From: Halopseudomonas laoshanensis
GTDB taxonomy: Bacteria; Pseudomonadota; Gammaproteobacteria; Pseudomonadales; Pseudomonadaceae
Assembly (NCBI RefSeq): GCF_008365385.1
Contig: NZ_QOVF01000005.1
Location: 62,001 to 126,000 of the forward strand
Direction: 5' to 3'
Length of the DNA stretch: 64,000 nt
Below are positions 42,485-49,667 of the stretch, piece by piece; positions within the stretch are counted from its first letter, which is position 1; each line of letters starts with the position of its first letter. The position numbers and the translations under genes are program-made. The notes under the pieces are model-generated. The model saw only the letters and a program-made list of their open reading frames with translations. It was not told the origin of the DNA and did no database searches.

Positions 42485-43204
42485 CTAGCGGCAAAAACCG
42501 AAGCCATTGGCGTCGAGGTGGAAGTGGTTTTCATGCGGCTGATTGTAATCAGGCCCCAACACCGTACCGAAATAAGCGCAGGCAGAGTCATGTACGGCCT
42601 TCAGGAAGGTACTTTTTTCCGGAGCCTGGGTATTGTCCCAATCGCGCAGCACACTGACCTGGCCCCCGTCCTTCAAGCGGAACCCAGCCACATCAAAGGC
42701 ATTGGCCGAAGCATGCTGACTGCGGCGGGCATTTTCACGGTTGTAGATATTGCGGCAGGCGAAACTGCCGAAATGATCAACTCTGCTGACCTCAGAATCC
42801 AGATGCTCCAAAGCCAGCGGCTGTAACTGCTGACGCTCGAACATGACCCAGGCCACCAACATCGGGCAGGTCACGGTAAAGGGCGAGTTGAAGTCGAGCC
42901 CGCTGCTTCGCACCCGCACAACATTGGTCAACGGGCAGCCTTGTACCGGGGTGTAGTCTTCCAGATCGAGATAATCTACCCAGCCTTCTGGTGCCTCCTC
43001 CAACACCGCGACACAGCTTTGCGGCGCCTGCTGCAATTGAGAGAGCTTCCAGCGGGTGACCTGGGTCATTTCGTCGGTGATCGACAAGGGGGCCCAGGGA
43101 TTCCACTCTGGCGGCAGATACGTCCAAGGCTTATAAACCACCGCCGCCACGCCAAGCAGGATCACCAATACCCACTTCAGAAACCCTACTCTGGAAAAAT
43201 TCAA
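42485..43204 (-). CDS. Extensin-like C-terminal domain protein
   Basis: A 239-residue protein with one N-terminal membrane helix (FLKWVLVILLGVAAVVY) and a periplasmic domain of the extensin-like C-terminal family. The segments RRSQHASANAFDVAGFRL and PHENHFHLDANGFGFC show the His/Asp and HxH pattern shared with M15-type D-Ala-D-Ala peptidases, so cell-wall peptide cleavage is a fair guess. Four cysteines may pair in the periplasm. The start is TTG at 43204 with GAGG five bases upstream; no ATG lies nearby. Confidence 0.87.
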   Translation of the reverse strand: MNFSRVGFLKWVLVILLGVAAVVYKPWTYLPPEWNPWAPLSITDEMTQVTRWKLSQLQQAPQSCVAVLEEAPEGWVDYLDLEDYTPVQGCPLTNVVRVRSSGLDFNSPFTVTCPMLVAWVMFERQQLQPLALEHLDSEVSRVDHFGSFACRNIYNRENARRSQHASANAFDVAGFRLKDGGQVSVLRDWDNTQAPEKSTFLKAVHDSACAYFGTVLGPDYNQPHENHFHLDANGFGFCR

Positions 43205-43406
43205 TCAAACCTCTACTTGACTAAGATAACCATGCAAATTGGAGCGACCTGGCTCGGGTCGGTTCAGCCGCTGGCTCCATGGATATATTGCGAAATAATA
43301 ACTTATCGTATTTACTGATATTAATTTCCGTATTTTTGCGCTATTCAATTTAATTATCAGGACTATTATAGCTCCATCAGCACAACCCACCCTTTGGAGA
43401 ATCAAT

Positions 43407-43847
43407 ATGAACCGCAGCTACATCACCCGCATTACCCAGACAAACGCCAGTTACGCCACGCTCGCGCTGCGCATCCCCGCCGGTATCATTTTTATCGCCC
43501 ATGGCGCTCAGAAGCTGTTTGGCTGGTTCGGCGGTTATGGTCTGGAAGGCACCGGCCAGTGGATGGAGTCGATTGGTTTGGCACCTGGGTATCTTATGGC
43601 CCTTGGCGCGGGCGGGGCCGAGTTTCTCGGCGGACTGGCGTTGCTGCTGGGCTTATTAGTGCGCCCCGCCGCTGCGGTGCTGGCGCTAACCATGCTGGTG
43701 GCCATCGTCACTGTGCATCTGGCTAACGGCCTGTTCATGAGCAATAACGGCTACGAGTTCGCGTTGGCGCTGCTGGCCATTTCAGTATCGCTGCTGATCA
43801 GTGGTGCAGGTCGATTGTCCCTGGATCGCGTTATCAGCCTGCGCTGA
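43407..43847 (+). CDS. DoxX family membrane protein
   Basis: A 146-residue inner-membrane protein with four helices of the DoxX family. Hallmarks are LALRIPAGIIFIAHGAQKLFGWFGGYGLEGT and GAGGAEFLGGLALLLGLLVRPAA. Members are often linked to redox or thiol stress systems, but the biochemical role is undefined. A GGAGA ribosome site precedes the ATG. It converges with a LysR gene whose end lies 35 bases away. Confidence 0.92.
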   Translation: MNRSYITRITQTNASYATLALRIPAGIIFIAHGAQKLFGWFGGYGLEGTGQWMESIGLAPGYLMALGAGGAEFLGGLALLLGLLVRPAAAVLALTMLVAIVTVHLANGLFMSNNGYEFALALLAISVSLLISGAGRLSLDRVISLR

Positions 43848-43882
43848 GCTACCAGGCCCGGCGCATCCGCGTCGGGCATAGC

Positions 43883-44764
43883 TCACAGTGCTGCAAACGT
43901 CTGCACCACATAGCTGCGCAGGGCATCAATCAGCGGTCCACGGTTGCTGCCCTGCAACAGCATTATCTGGTAGCTTCCCAATGACGGCAGGCCGGCTTCA
44001 GCATCAACCATTTTCAACGGCTTTTGCACCAGACCTCGGGGGAAAGGCGCTATCGCAAGATCGGCCAGCATCGCCGCTCGCTGACCAGTGCAGTGTTCAC
44101 TGACGTAAGCGACGCGATAGGTAATGCCGGCGCGATCAAGTGCCGCTAATGCCGCCTCCCGCCATACGCACCCCGATCCCGCCAGCGATAAAGGCAAGGG
44201 CCGGCGAGCCGAGGCATGACCACCTGCACATTCCGCCCATACCAGTTGCTCTGTATACACCACCTCGCCTCTGGGCACCTGGCTTCCGGAGGTGACCAGC
44301 GCCAGATCCAGCTCAGCACTATCCACCTGCGCGAACATATCGGCGCTGCGGCCTACCACCACATCTACCTGCACCCCCGGATAAGCGCGGGCGAAGCTGC
44401 TCAATACCGCTGGCAATATGCGCGTGCCTACATCATCAGAGGTTCCCAGCCGCACATAACCGGACAGCGCCGGACTGTAGAAGCGGCTCAGGGCTTCTTC
44501 GTTGAGGGCCAGCATGCGCCGGGCAAAGCCCAATAACATTTCGCCTTCCGCCGTGACGCTCGCGCGCTTTGGCTCTCGGAGCAACAGACTGTAGCCCAGC
44601 ATCTCTTCCAACCGCTTGATCTGCATGCTGATGGCGGAGGGAGTGCGATGCACCTGGGCCGCTGCTCGCGTAAAGCTGCCGGTCTCGGCGATGGCGATAA
44701 AACTGCGCAATACATCCAGCTCAAGCAGAGGCAGTGCCGCGGGAGAGTTGGTAATGTTCGTCAC
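43883..44764 (-). CDS. LysR-type transcriptional regulator
   Basis: A 293-residue LysR-family regulator. The N-terminal winged helix-turn-helix is LDVLRSFIAIAETGSFTRAAAQVHRTPSAISMQIKRLEEMLG, and the C-terminal effector domain follows (about residues 95 to 290). The GTG at 44764 is the assumed start, as the HTH begins at the usual distance, though no strong ribosome site is visible. The divergent neighbour is a 56-residue gene starting at 44871, so the 106-base gap may hold its operator. The closely related ligand is unknown. Confidence 0.9.
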   Translation of the reverse strand: MTNITNSPAALPLLELDVLRSFIAIAETGSFTRAAAQVHRTPSAISMQIKRLEEMLGYSLLLREPKRASVTAEGEMLLGFARRMLALNEEALSRFYSPALSGYVRLGTSDDVGTRILPAVLSSFARAYPGVQVDVVVGRSADMFAQVDSAELDLALVTSGSQVPRGEVVYTEQLVWAECAGGHASARRPLPLSLAGSGCVWREAALAALDRAGITYRVAYVSEHCTGQRAAMLADLAIAPFPRGLVQKPLKMVDAEAGLPSLGSYQIMLLQGSNRGPLIDALRSYVVQTFAAL

Positions 44765-44870
44765 GACAACCAGTTCAATAAAATTGAACTGGCATGTTAT
44801 TTAAATTCGCTGGATTGAACAACAGCAACGCGCGAGTCTAGTCGCCTGTTCACTCAAGGAGGCCGATGAG

Positions 44871-45041
44871 ATGAAAACCACAACCGAAAAACGGATCAGA
44901 AAATCTGAAGTTCCGACTCAACCACCCCTGCATGATTTCTACATGCCGGCGATGCCGCCCACAGAGCTGATACACGCACTGGCCAAATGGCTGCGCAAAC
45001 AATATCGGCGCATCCGGCAGCAGGACCGTGGCCAGCTTTAG
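44871..45041 (+). CDS. 56-residue basic protein, DUF1127-like tail
   Basis: A small frame beginning MKTTTEKRIRKSEVPTQPPL, with a C-terminal arginine-rich amphipathic helix (LIHALAKWLRKQYRRIRQQ). The tail resembles short DUF1127-type peptides, but the core motif is weak, so family membership is uncertain. AGGAGG lies eight bases before the ATG, which supports translation. It is divergent from the LysR gene and its 3' end overlaps the convergent mechanosensitive channel gene by four bases. LysR control is a reasonable guess. Confidence 0.68.
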   Translation: MKTTTEKRIRKSEVPTQPPLHDFYMPAMPPTELIHALAKWLRKQYRRIRQQDRGQL

Positions 45042-45937
45042 CTGAGCGATGTTTCGGTAGGCGCGGGGACTTCTGCGGCGGGCTCGGGATGCGCGGCAAG
45101 AAAATCGTTATTCGCGAATACCTCGGTCAGAATCGTTTGCTCCATATAACCGCGCTGCCCGGCTTTGGTCGGAAAGCGAATGACCAGATGGATCTCGTCC
45201 GACACCGGTGTTTGAATGGTTACCCGAGGATTGACCGACGGTGTCTCCAATCCACGATTACGACCGATGCGCGTCATGTACTGGCGCACCGCTTCGAGAT
45301 AGGGAGCACAGTGGCGATTGGCCGATTCCAGAAACGCCGCCTGGGCTGCGCGCCAATCGTCCCTGCGTTTGAAAGGCACGGTGAACACGTGGAAGTCATA
45401 TTCGTGGGTAAAGCTTTCGTTGATGACCGGTTCGGAAACAAACAGGGCGTTGGGGATCACCACCACTCGGCCTGAACGCTGATGTACGTGCTTGCCGGGG
45501 CCGACTTCAAGGATGGTGGTAGTCAGCAGACTCTGGTCAATCACATCACCGCGAAAGTCCTTCACCTGGATGCGATCACCCAGATTGAACGAGCGCGAGC
45601 CGGTCTTGATGATCGAGCCGATAACGCAGAGGATCAGCTCCTTTGTCGCCACTACAAAGGCTACGGCAATCGCGACGATCGACAGTGCCAGCGTGCGTAA
45701 TTCCTCGCCCCAGATCATCACCAGGCCAAGCAGCATCAACAGCAGGAAGCCGTTCCGAGAATTGATCAACCACTTGCGGCGCAGCTCGACCGAATTGACC
45801 TTCTGACGAATAAGCCGCGACACCAGCGCACGCAGTACCAGGGTCACGACCATCAGAATCGCCGTGCTCAGCAGCAGGCGGACAACAGAGTCGGAAATCA
45901 CAACGCTGGCAGGCAGGGTGTCCAGCCATTCGTACAT
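45038..45937 (-). CDS. MscS-family mechanosensitive channel
   Basis: A 299-residue inner-membrane protein. Three N-terminal helices (VVRLLLSTAILMVVTLVLRALV, FLLLMLLGLVMIWGEE and LALSIVAIAVAFVVATKELILCVIGSIIK) lead into the MscS beta domain, with FNLGDRIQVKDFRGDVIDQSLLTTTILEV and VVVIPNALFVSEPVIN. The third helix lacks the very glycine/alanine-rich pattern of E. coli MscS, so gating may differ. Established role of the family: release of solutes under osmotic downshock. GGAAAAGA precedes the ATG. Confidence 0.9.
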   Translation of the reverse strand: MYEWLDTLPASVVISDSVVRLLLSTAILMVVTLVLRALVSRLIRQKVNSVELRRKWLINSRNGFLLLMLLGLVMIWGEELRTLALSIVAIAVAFVVATKELILCVIGSIIKTGSRSFNLGDRIQVKDFRGDVIDQSLLTTTILEVGPGKHVHQRSGRVVVIPNALFVSEPVINESFTHEYDFHVFTVPFKRRDDWRAAQAAFLESANRHCAPYLEAVRQYMTRIGRNRGLETPSVNPRVTIQTPVSDEIHLVIRFPTKAGQRGYMEQTILTEVFANNDFLAAHPEPAAEVPAPTETSLS

Positions 45938-46002
45938 AAGTCTTTTCCGTTATTCAGATGTCAGAGTGGCAAACGGTAACTGCAAAGGCGTCAGGTGACC
46001 AG

Positions 46003-46599
46003 CTACACCAGGTTATAAACCACCACGCCCATCATCAGCCCGGTGAACACCAGTGCGATCAAAGCCAGTAACCCATCCCGCGCAATCAATGCCAACCCGA
46101 AGGCAGTAAGCGCGATCCCTGCAAGATTGGCACTGAAGGGTACAATTTCCATGACCGGCATCGCCAGTGCGATGCCCAGACAAACGACGGCGATAACCCT
46201 GACCATCGGGCCTCGAGTCAGCACCGCGAGTCTAGGACTCAGCAGTTTGTCGATAAACCGGGCCGGCTTCTTCAGCCAGGTCAGTGCCTTGTGCAGCTTG
46301 TCTTTGGGTACTGAGCGGTTGAGCATAAAGCCCGGCAACCAGAAATTATGCCGCCCGAGCAACAACTGAACCGCTATCAGCAGCACGACCATACCGATCA
46401 GCGTGGGTACACCCGGCAGATCACCAATGATCGGCGCCAGCACTGTGAGCCCGGCAAGTAACAATAGCGGACCAAAGGAGCGCCGCCCTACTTCATCCAT
46501 AATCGCCGACCAGGATACCCGGCCATTTTCCTCCGCCGCCTGATCTATACAATCGAACAGTTGCTGGAGATTCTGTGGGTGATCTTCATCTTCGCTCAT
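46003..46599 (-). CDS. ExoD family membrane protein
   Basis: A 198-residue protein of the ExoD family, named after a Rhizobium exopolysaccharide gene. The N-terminal cytosolic part (LQQLFDCIDQAAEENGRVSWSAIMDEVGRRSFG) is followed by about five helices with LLLAGLTVLAPIIGDLPGVPT. The exact activity of the family is unknown. It lies 65 bases downstream of the mechanosensitive channel reading direction's upstream end, with no clear terminator between, so the two could share a transcript. Confidence 0.87.
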   Translation of the reverse strand: MSEDEDHPQNLQQLFDCIDQAAEENGRVSWSAIMDEVGRRSFGPLLLLAGLTVLAPIIGDLPGVPTLIGMVVLLIAVQLLLGRHNFWLPGFMLNRSVPKDKLHKALTWLKKPARFIDKLLSPRLAVLTRGPMVRVIAVVCLGIALAMPVMEIVPFSANLAGIALTAFGLALIARDGLLALIALVFTGLMMGVVVYNLV

Positions 46600-46728
46600 G
46601 GCAGTCCGCTGTCGGAGGAATTTTGCACAGGTAAAAATACTTGCGCACTCAAGTCATCGCTATGACAACGAAATAACTGGAACGTCCCGACTCAGCTTTT
46701 CCAATCTGGCGAAGCCGTCCGGCCGAGC

Positions 46729-47214
46729 CTATCCGGCGGAACCTATCAACTCGCGGACCCGCTCATCGGCACCCGGCCCCGCTACCGGCACCACATCCCA
46801 GGGTTTAAGCGGCAAACCGGCAGCCGACAACACCTCTACCCCTTGCACGGGCAAGCCTGTCGCCTTTTCGATCAACAGCAAGCGCTGGCCCTTCTCGTTC
46901 GGCCGCCATTTCTCGCCCCACTGCATAAGGGCTACAAGCACCGGGTAAAGATCATGCCCCGATGGGGTCAGACGGTACTCAAAAGAGCGCCCATCACCGG
47001 TTGCCGGCACCTTTTTCAGCACACCGGCTTCGGTCATGGTTTTCAGCCGACTGCTCAGCACGCTGGTGGAGATACCCAGCTGCTTCTGCAAAGCGTCAAA
47101 CGTACGCATACCGTGAAACGCATTGCGCAGGATCAGCAACGCCCACCAATCGCCGATGATATCCAGGGCTTTGGTGACACTGCAGTCGTCGTGGTGTGGC
47201 GTAGCGCGCAACAT
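46729..47214 (-). CDS. HxlR-type transcriptional regulator
   Basis: A 161-residue winged-helix regulator of the HxlR family. The segment DDCSVTKALDIIGDWWALLILRNAFHGMRTFDALQKQLGIST includes the conserved N-terminal Cys and the first helices, followed by VLSSRLKTMTEAGVLKKV and the wing RSFEYRLTPSGHDLYPVL. GAGG precedes the ATG. It lies 51 bases downstream of the nitronate monooxygenase gene on the same strand, so both may be in one unit, and the palindrome upstream of that gene is a candidate operator. Confidence 0.92.
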   Translation of the reverse strand: MLRATPHHDDCSVTKALDIIGDWWALLILRNAFHGMRTFDALQKQLGISTSVLSSRLKTMTEAGVLKKVPATGDGRSFEYRLTPSGHDLYPVLVALMQWGEKWRPNEKGQRLLLIEKATGLPVQGVEVLSAAGLPLKPWDVVPVAGPGADERVRELIGSAG

Positions 47215-47265
47215 GGCAACCTCACAGCAAAACGGCCCTGCCCTTGGCGGACAGAGCCGCAGTCA

Positions 47266-48237
47266 TCAGAGCATGGCGTTGAGACGTTGACGAATCAACT
47301 GGTCAGCTTCGCGCATGATCCGCTCGATCAAATCCTGGCAGGTGGGGATGTCGTTGATCAGGCCAGCGACCATACCGCAGGACCAGGCGCCAATTTCCAT
47401 ATCGCCTTCCTTCATGATGCGCGGGTAAACCCCTGCCACTTCATCAACGATATCGGAGAACTGCAGATCCTTGCCCAGGCGCTGCTCTTTCTCCATGATC
47501 CGCTCAACGGCGGCATTGTTCAGCACGCGCTCGGTATTGCGCAGCGGACGCATGACCAGTCGGGTGTCCAGTTCTGACGCAGCAACGATCGCCTTCTTGA
47601 CGTTCTCGTGCACCGGCGCTTCCTGGGTGGCGATAAAACGCGTGCCCATATTCATGCCTTCAGCGCCCAAGGCCATCGCGGCCACCAGTGAACGAGCGTC
47701 AGCCATACCACCGGAAGCGACGAAAGGAATTTCCAGTTCATCGGCAGCACGCGGCAGCAGAATCATGTTGGGAATATCATCTTCGCCCGGGTGGCCACCA
47801 CACTCGAAGCCGTCGACGGATACCGCGTCACAACCGATGGATTGGGCCTTCAGCGAATGACGTACCGAGGTGCACTTGTGAATCACCTTGATACCGGCAT
47901 CTTTCAGGTACGGCATGTATTGCTCTGGACTACGACCGGCGGTTTCGACGATCTTCACCCCACCTTCGATGATGGCTTTGATGTAGCCTGGGTAATCAGG
48001 CGAACTGACGGTGGGCAGAAAAGTCAGATTGACTGCGAAAGGCTTGTCGGTCATATCCCGGCATCGGGCGATTTCGTTAGCCAGGTCCGCTGCGGTCTTT
48101 TGCGTCAGACCGGTAATGGTCCCCAGCCCGCCCGCGTTGGATACTGCGGCTGCCAGCTCGGCAAAACCAACATAGTGCATGCCGCCCTGGATAATCGGGT
48201 GCTGAATGCCGAACAGTTCTGTTATGCGCGTTTTCAC
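47266..48237 (-). CDS. Nitronate monooxygenase family flavoprotein
   Basis: A 323-residue FMN-dependent TIM-barrel enzyme of the nitronate monooxygenase/2-nitropropane dioxygenase family. Hallmarks are KTRITELFGIQHPIIQGGM at the N-terminus, the FMN-binding segments VASGGMADARSLVAAMALGAEGMNMGTRF and SVDGFECGGHPGEDD, with the conserved His. Members detoxify nitronates with oxygen. The frame begins with a TTG at 48243, but the GTG at 48237 is better spaced from AGAGG and begins the typical KTRIT start. A palindrome lies 46 to 74 bases upstream. Confidence 0.92.
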   Translation of the reverse strand: MKTRITELFGIQHPIIQGGMHYVGFAELAAAVSNAGGLGTITGLTQKTAADLANEIARCRDMTDKPFAVNLTFLPTVSSPDYPGYIKAIIEGGVKIVETAGRSPEQYMPYLKDAGIKVIHKCTSVRHSLKAQSIGCDAVSVDGFECGGHPGEDDIPNMILLPRAADELEIPFVASGGMADARSLVAAMALGAEGMNMGTRFIATQEAPVHENVKKAIVAASELDTRLVMRPLRNTERVLNNAAVERIMEKEQRLGKDLQFSDIVDEVAGVYPRIMKEGDMEIGAWSCGMVAGLINDIPTCQDLIERIMREADQLIRQRLNAML

Positions 48238-48282
48238 AATCAATAGCCTCTTGTGGGTGTTGATGCCCGGTACCAGACCGGG

Positions 48283-48311
48283 AATTTAGCTTCTGAATAA
48301 GAAGCTAAATT
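48283..48311. promoter_or_regulatory. 11-bp perfect palindrome upstream of the nitronate monooxygenase gene
   Basis: AATTTAGCTTC at 48283-48293 pairs exactly with 48301-48311 around the loop TGAATAA. A shorter palindrome (CCCGGT with ACCGGG) lies at about 48266-48282. The position, 46 bases before the start, suits an operator for the downstream HxlR-type regulator, though a leader hairpin is equally possible. Confidence 0.55.
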
Positions 48312-48385
48312 CGTTCAGTGCAGATTGCAAGTATTTCTTGGGTCGCCACGATAGGCGATGAGTGGCTCAGGGACATACCACACAT

Positions 48386-48420
48386 AAAAAACCCCCGATT
48401 CCTTTGCGGAAGACGGGGGC
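48386..48420 (-). terminator. Intrinsic terminator of the lipoprotein gene
   Basis: CCCCCG at 48392-48397 pairs with CGGGGG at 48414-48419, with an inner TTCC/GGAA stem inside. On the minus strand the stem is followed by six T residues (48391 to 48386). It lies 33 bases past the lipoprotein stop at 48453, on the side before the nitronate monooxygenase gene, so it separates the two. Confidence 0.85.
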
Positions 48421-48452
48421 CTGGATTGTATTAATAATGGAGCTGGTGAAAA

Positions 48453-48866
48453 TCAGTTTTGGGCAGCGGGGTCTGGGCGGCCTACTTCTCTTTCCAGCTG
48501 CTCCTTACAGGGATGCACGCTGGCATCTGGCAGGCGCTCAAAGGACTCGTAACCTAACTGCAGTGCTTCCTGGTAGTCCGCCTGGGGTATCACGAACACG
48601 CCGATACTACCGTCGGGGGCACCACATACGGCGGTGCGGGCCAGGCCATCATCACCACACGACGCCATCTCTACAGCTATTCCTTCGTCACGCATCTGCT
48701 GCGCCATATCCGGAACGCTGGCGCCGCCCCCTTCACACTGCACGGCGCCGGTGTTGGCATATACCTGCGTGTAGGTCAGCTGCGCTGGCCCAGGCTTAGT
48801 GGTTTCACAGGCTGCCAGCAACAACACTGCGGACGACAGACAAAAACACTGCAGTATGGATTTCAT
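48453..48866 (-). CDS. Small outer-membrane or inner-membrane lipoprotein of unknown function
   Basis: A 137-residue secreted lipoprotein. The signal peptide MKSILQCFCLSSAVLLLAAC ends at a lipobox (LLAAC) with Cys20 the lipidation site. The mature part has four more cysteines (VQCEGG, ASCGDD, AVCGAP, HPCKEQ) that could form two disulfides, but I recognise no family. The open frame extends upstream to 48929, but the signal peptide fixes the start near 48866 (an ATG two codons earlier is also possible). A terminator follows. It is preceded by the DUF4142 gene 59 bases upstream. Confidence 0.8.
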   Translation of the reverse strand: MKSILQCFCLSSAVLLLAACETTKPGPAQLTYTQVYANTGAVQCEGGGASVPDMAQQMRDEGIAVEMASCGDDGLARTAVCGAPDGSIGVFVIPQADYQEALQLGYESFERLPDASVHPCKEQLEREVGRPDPAAQN

Positions 48867-48925
48867 AAACATCTCTTGTTTTAACACGTTGTCGAGTTTG
48901 CACAGGTAGCGGCTCTGAGCCTCAT

Positions 48926-49552
48926 TCACTCAGCGTCTGCTGCAGCCATCTGTACCGCCGCATCACGCTGGGATTGTAGCTGAGGCAACGTCGCTTTTGC
49001 GTACTCGCTCAATTCACCATGATTCGAGGCTTGTGCGCTTTCGAAAAGGTCGGCCAACTCACGGGCAACACCTGCCAGATTGTCGGCATACGCCTGGTCG
49101 AAGGATTCGCCATCGCGCAGCTGTAATACCATTGTTCTACCCTGATCAACCAGGTTGGCGTCTTCGGCGATATCCAGCTCATCAGCCTCGGCCAGGGAAC
49201 GCAGTTGCTGGTTGATTACCCGCTGCTGATCAATCACCCGCTGAGCGAATTGCTGCACTTCCGCCGTGCCCTGCTCCAGCGCCGCTTCGCTCATTTCGAT
49301 CAGCGCATAGCTCTTGGCGGACGCTTCGTTTACAAAACGCTCTGCAGGTATACCTGTCACATGGCTGGGCTCAAGACTCTCACCGGTAGGGTCAGCGCTG
49401 CCACCCTGCCCGGTAGTACCTGGGGTCCCAGTGGGTCCGGTAGTCTGAGTTCTTTCCTCGCCCATGGAACCGGTTTCCTGCGCGAATACCGTTCCGGCAG
49501 CCAAGCTGCAGGCCAGCGCAAGACACGCAGGAATCAATTGAATTTTTTGCAT
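48926..49552 (-). CDS. DUF4142 periplasmic protein
   Basis: A 208-residue secreted protein with signal peptide MQKIQLIPACLALACSLAAG and a cleavage site after TVFAQ. A low-complexity linker of Gly, Thr and Pro (residues about 26 to 55) is followed by a DUF4142 domain: FVNEASAKSYALIEMSEAALEQGTAEVQQFAQRVIDQQ, a ferritin-like helical bundle fold in the family, though metal ligands are not conserved enough to claim an iron site. The frame opens at 49783, but only the ATG at 49552 has AAGGAGA and a signal peptide. Its role is unknown. Confidence 0.87.
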   Translation of the reverse strand: MQKIQLIPACLALACSLAAGTVFAQETGSMGEERTQTTGPTGTPGTTGQGGSADPTGESLEPSHVTGIPAERFVNEASAKSYALIEMSEAALEQGTAEVQQFAQRVIDQQRVINQQLRSLAEADELDIAEDANLVDQGRTMVLQLRDGESFDQAYADNLAGVARELADLFESAQASNHGELSEYAKATLPQLQSQRDAAVQMAAADAE

Positions 49553-49667
49553 GTAATTCTCCTTTTTACTGATGGGATGTCGGCAAGATTGCAGACGCTC
49601 CCCTCTGAAATGCACAGTAAAATGGAGTAATTGAAGGCCCGATAGTTCCGTAGCGAGGCGCTGGCGG

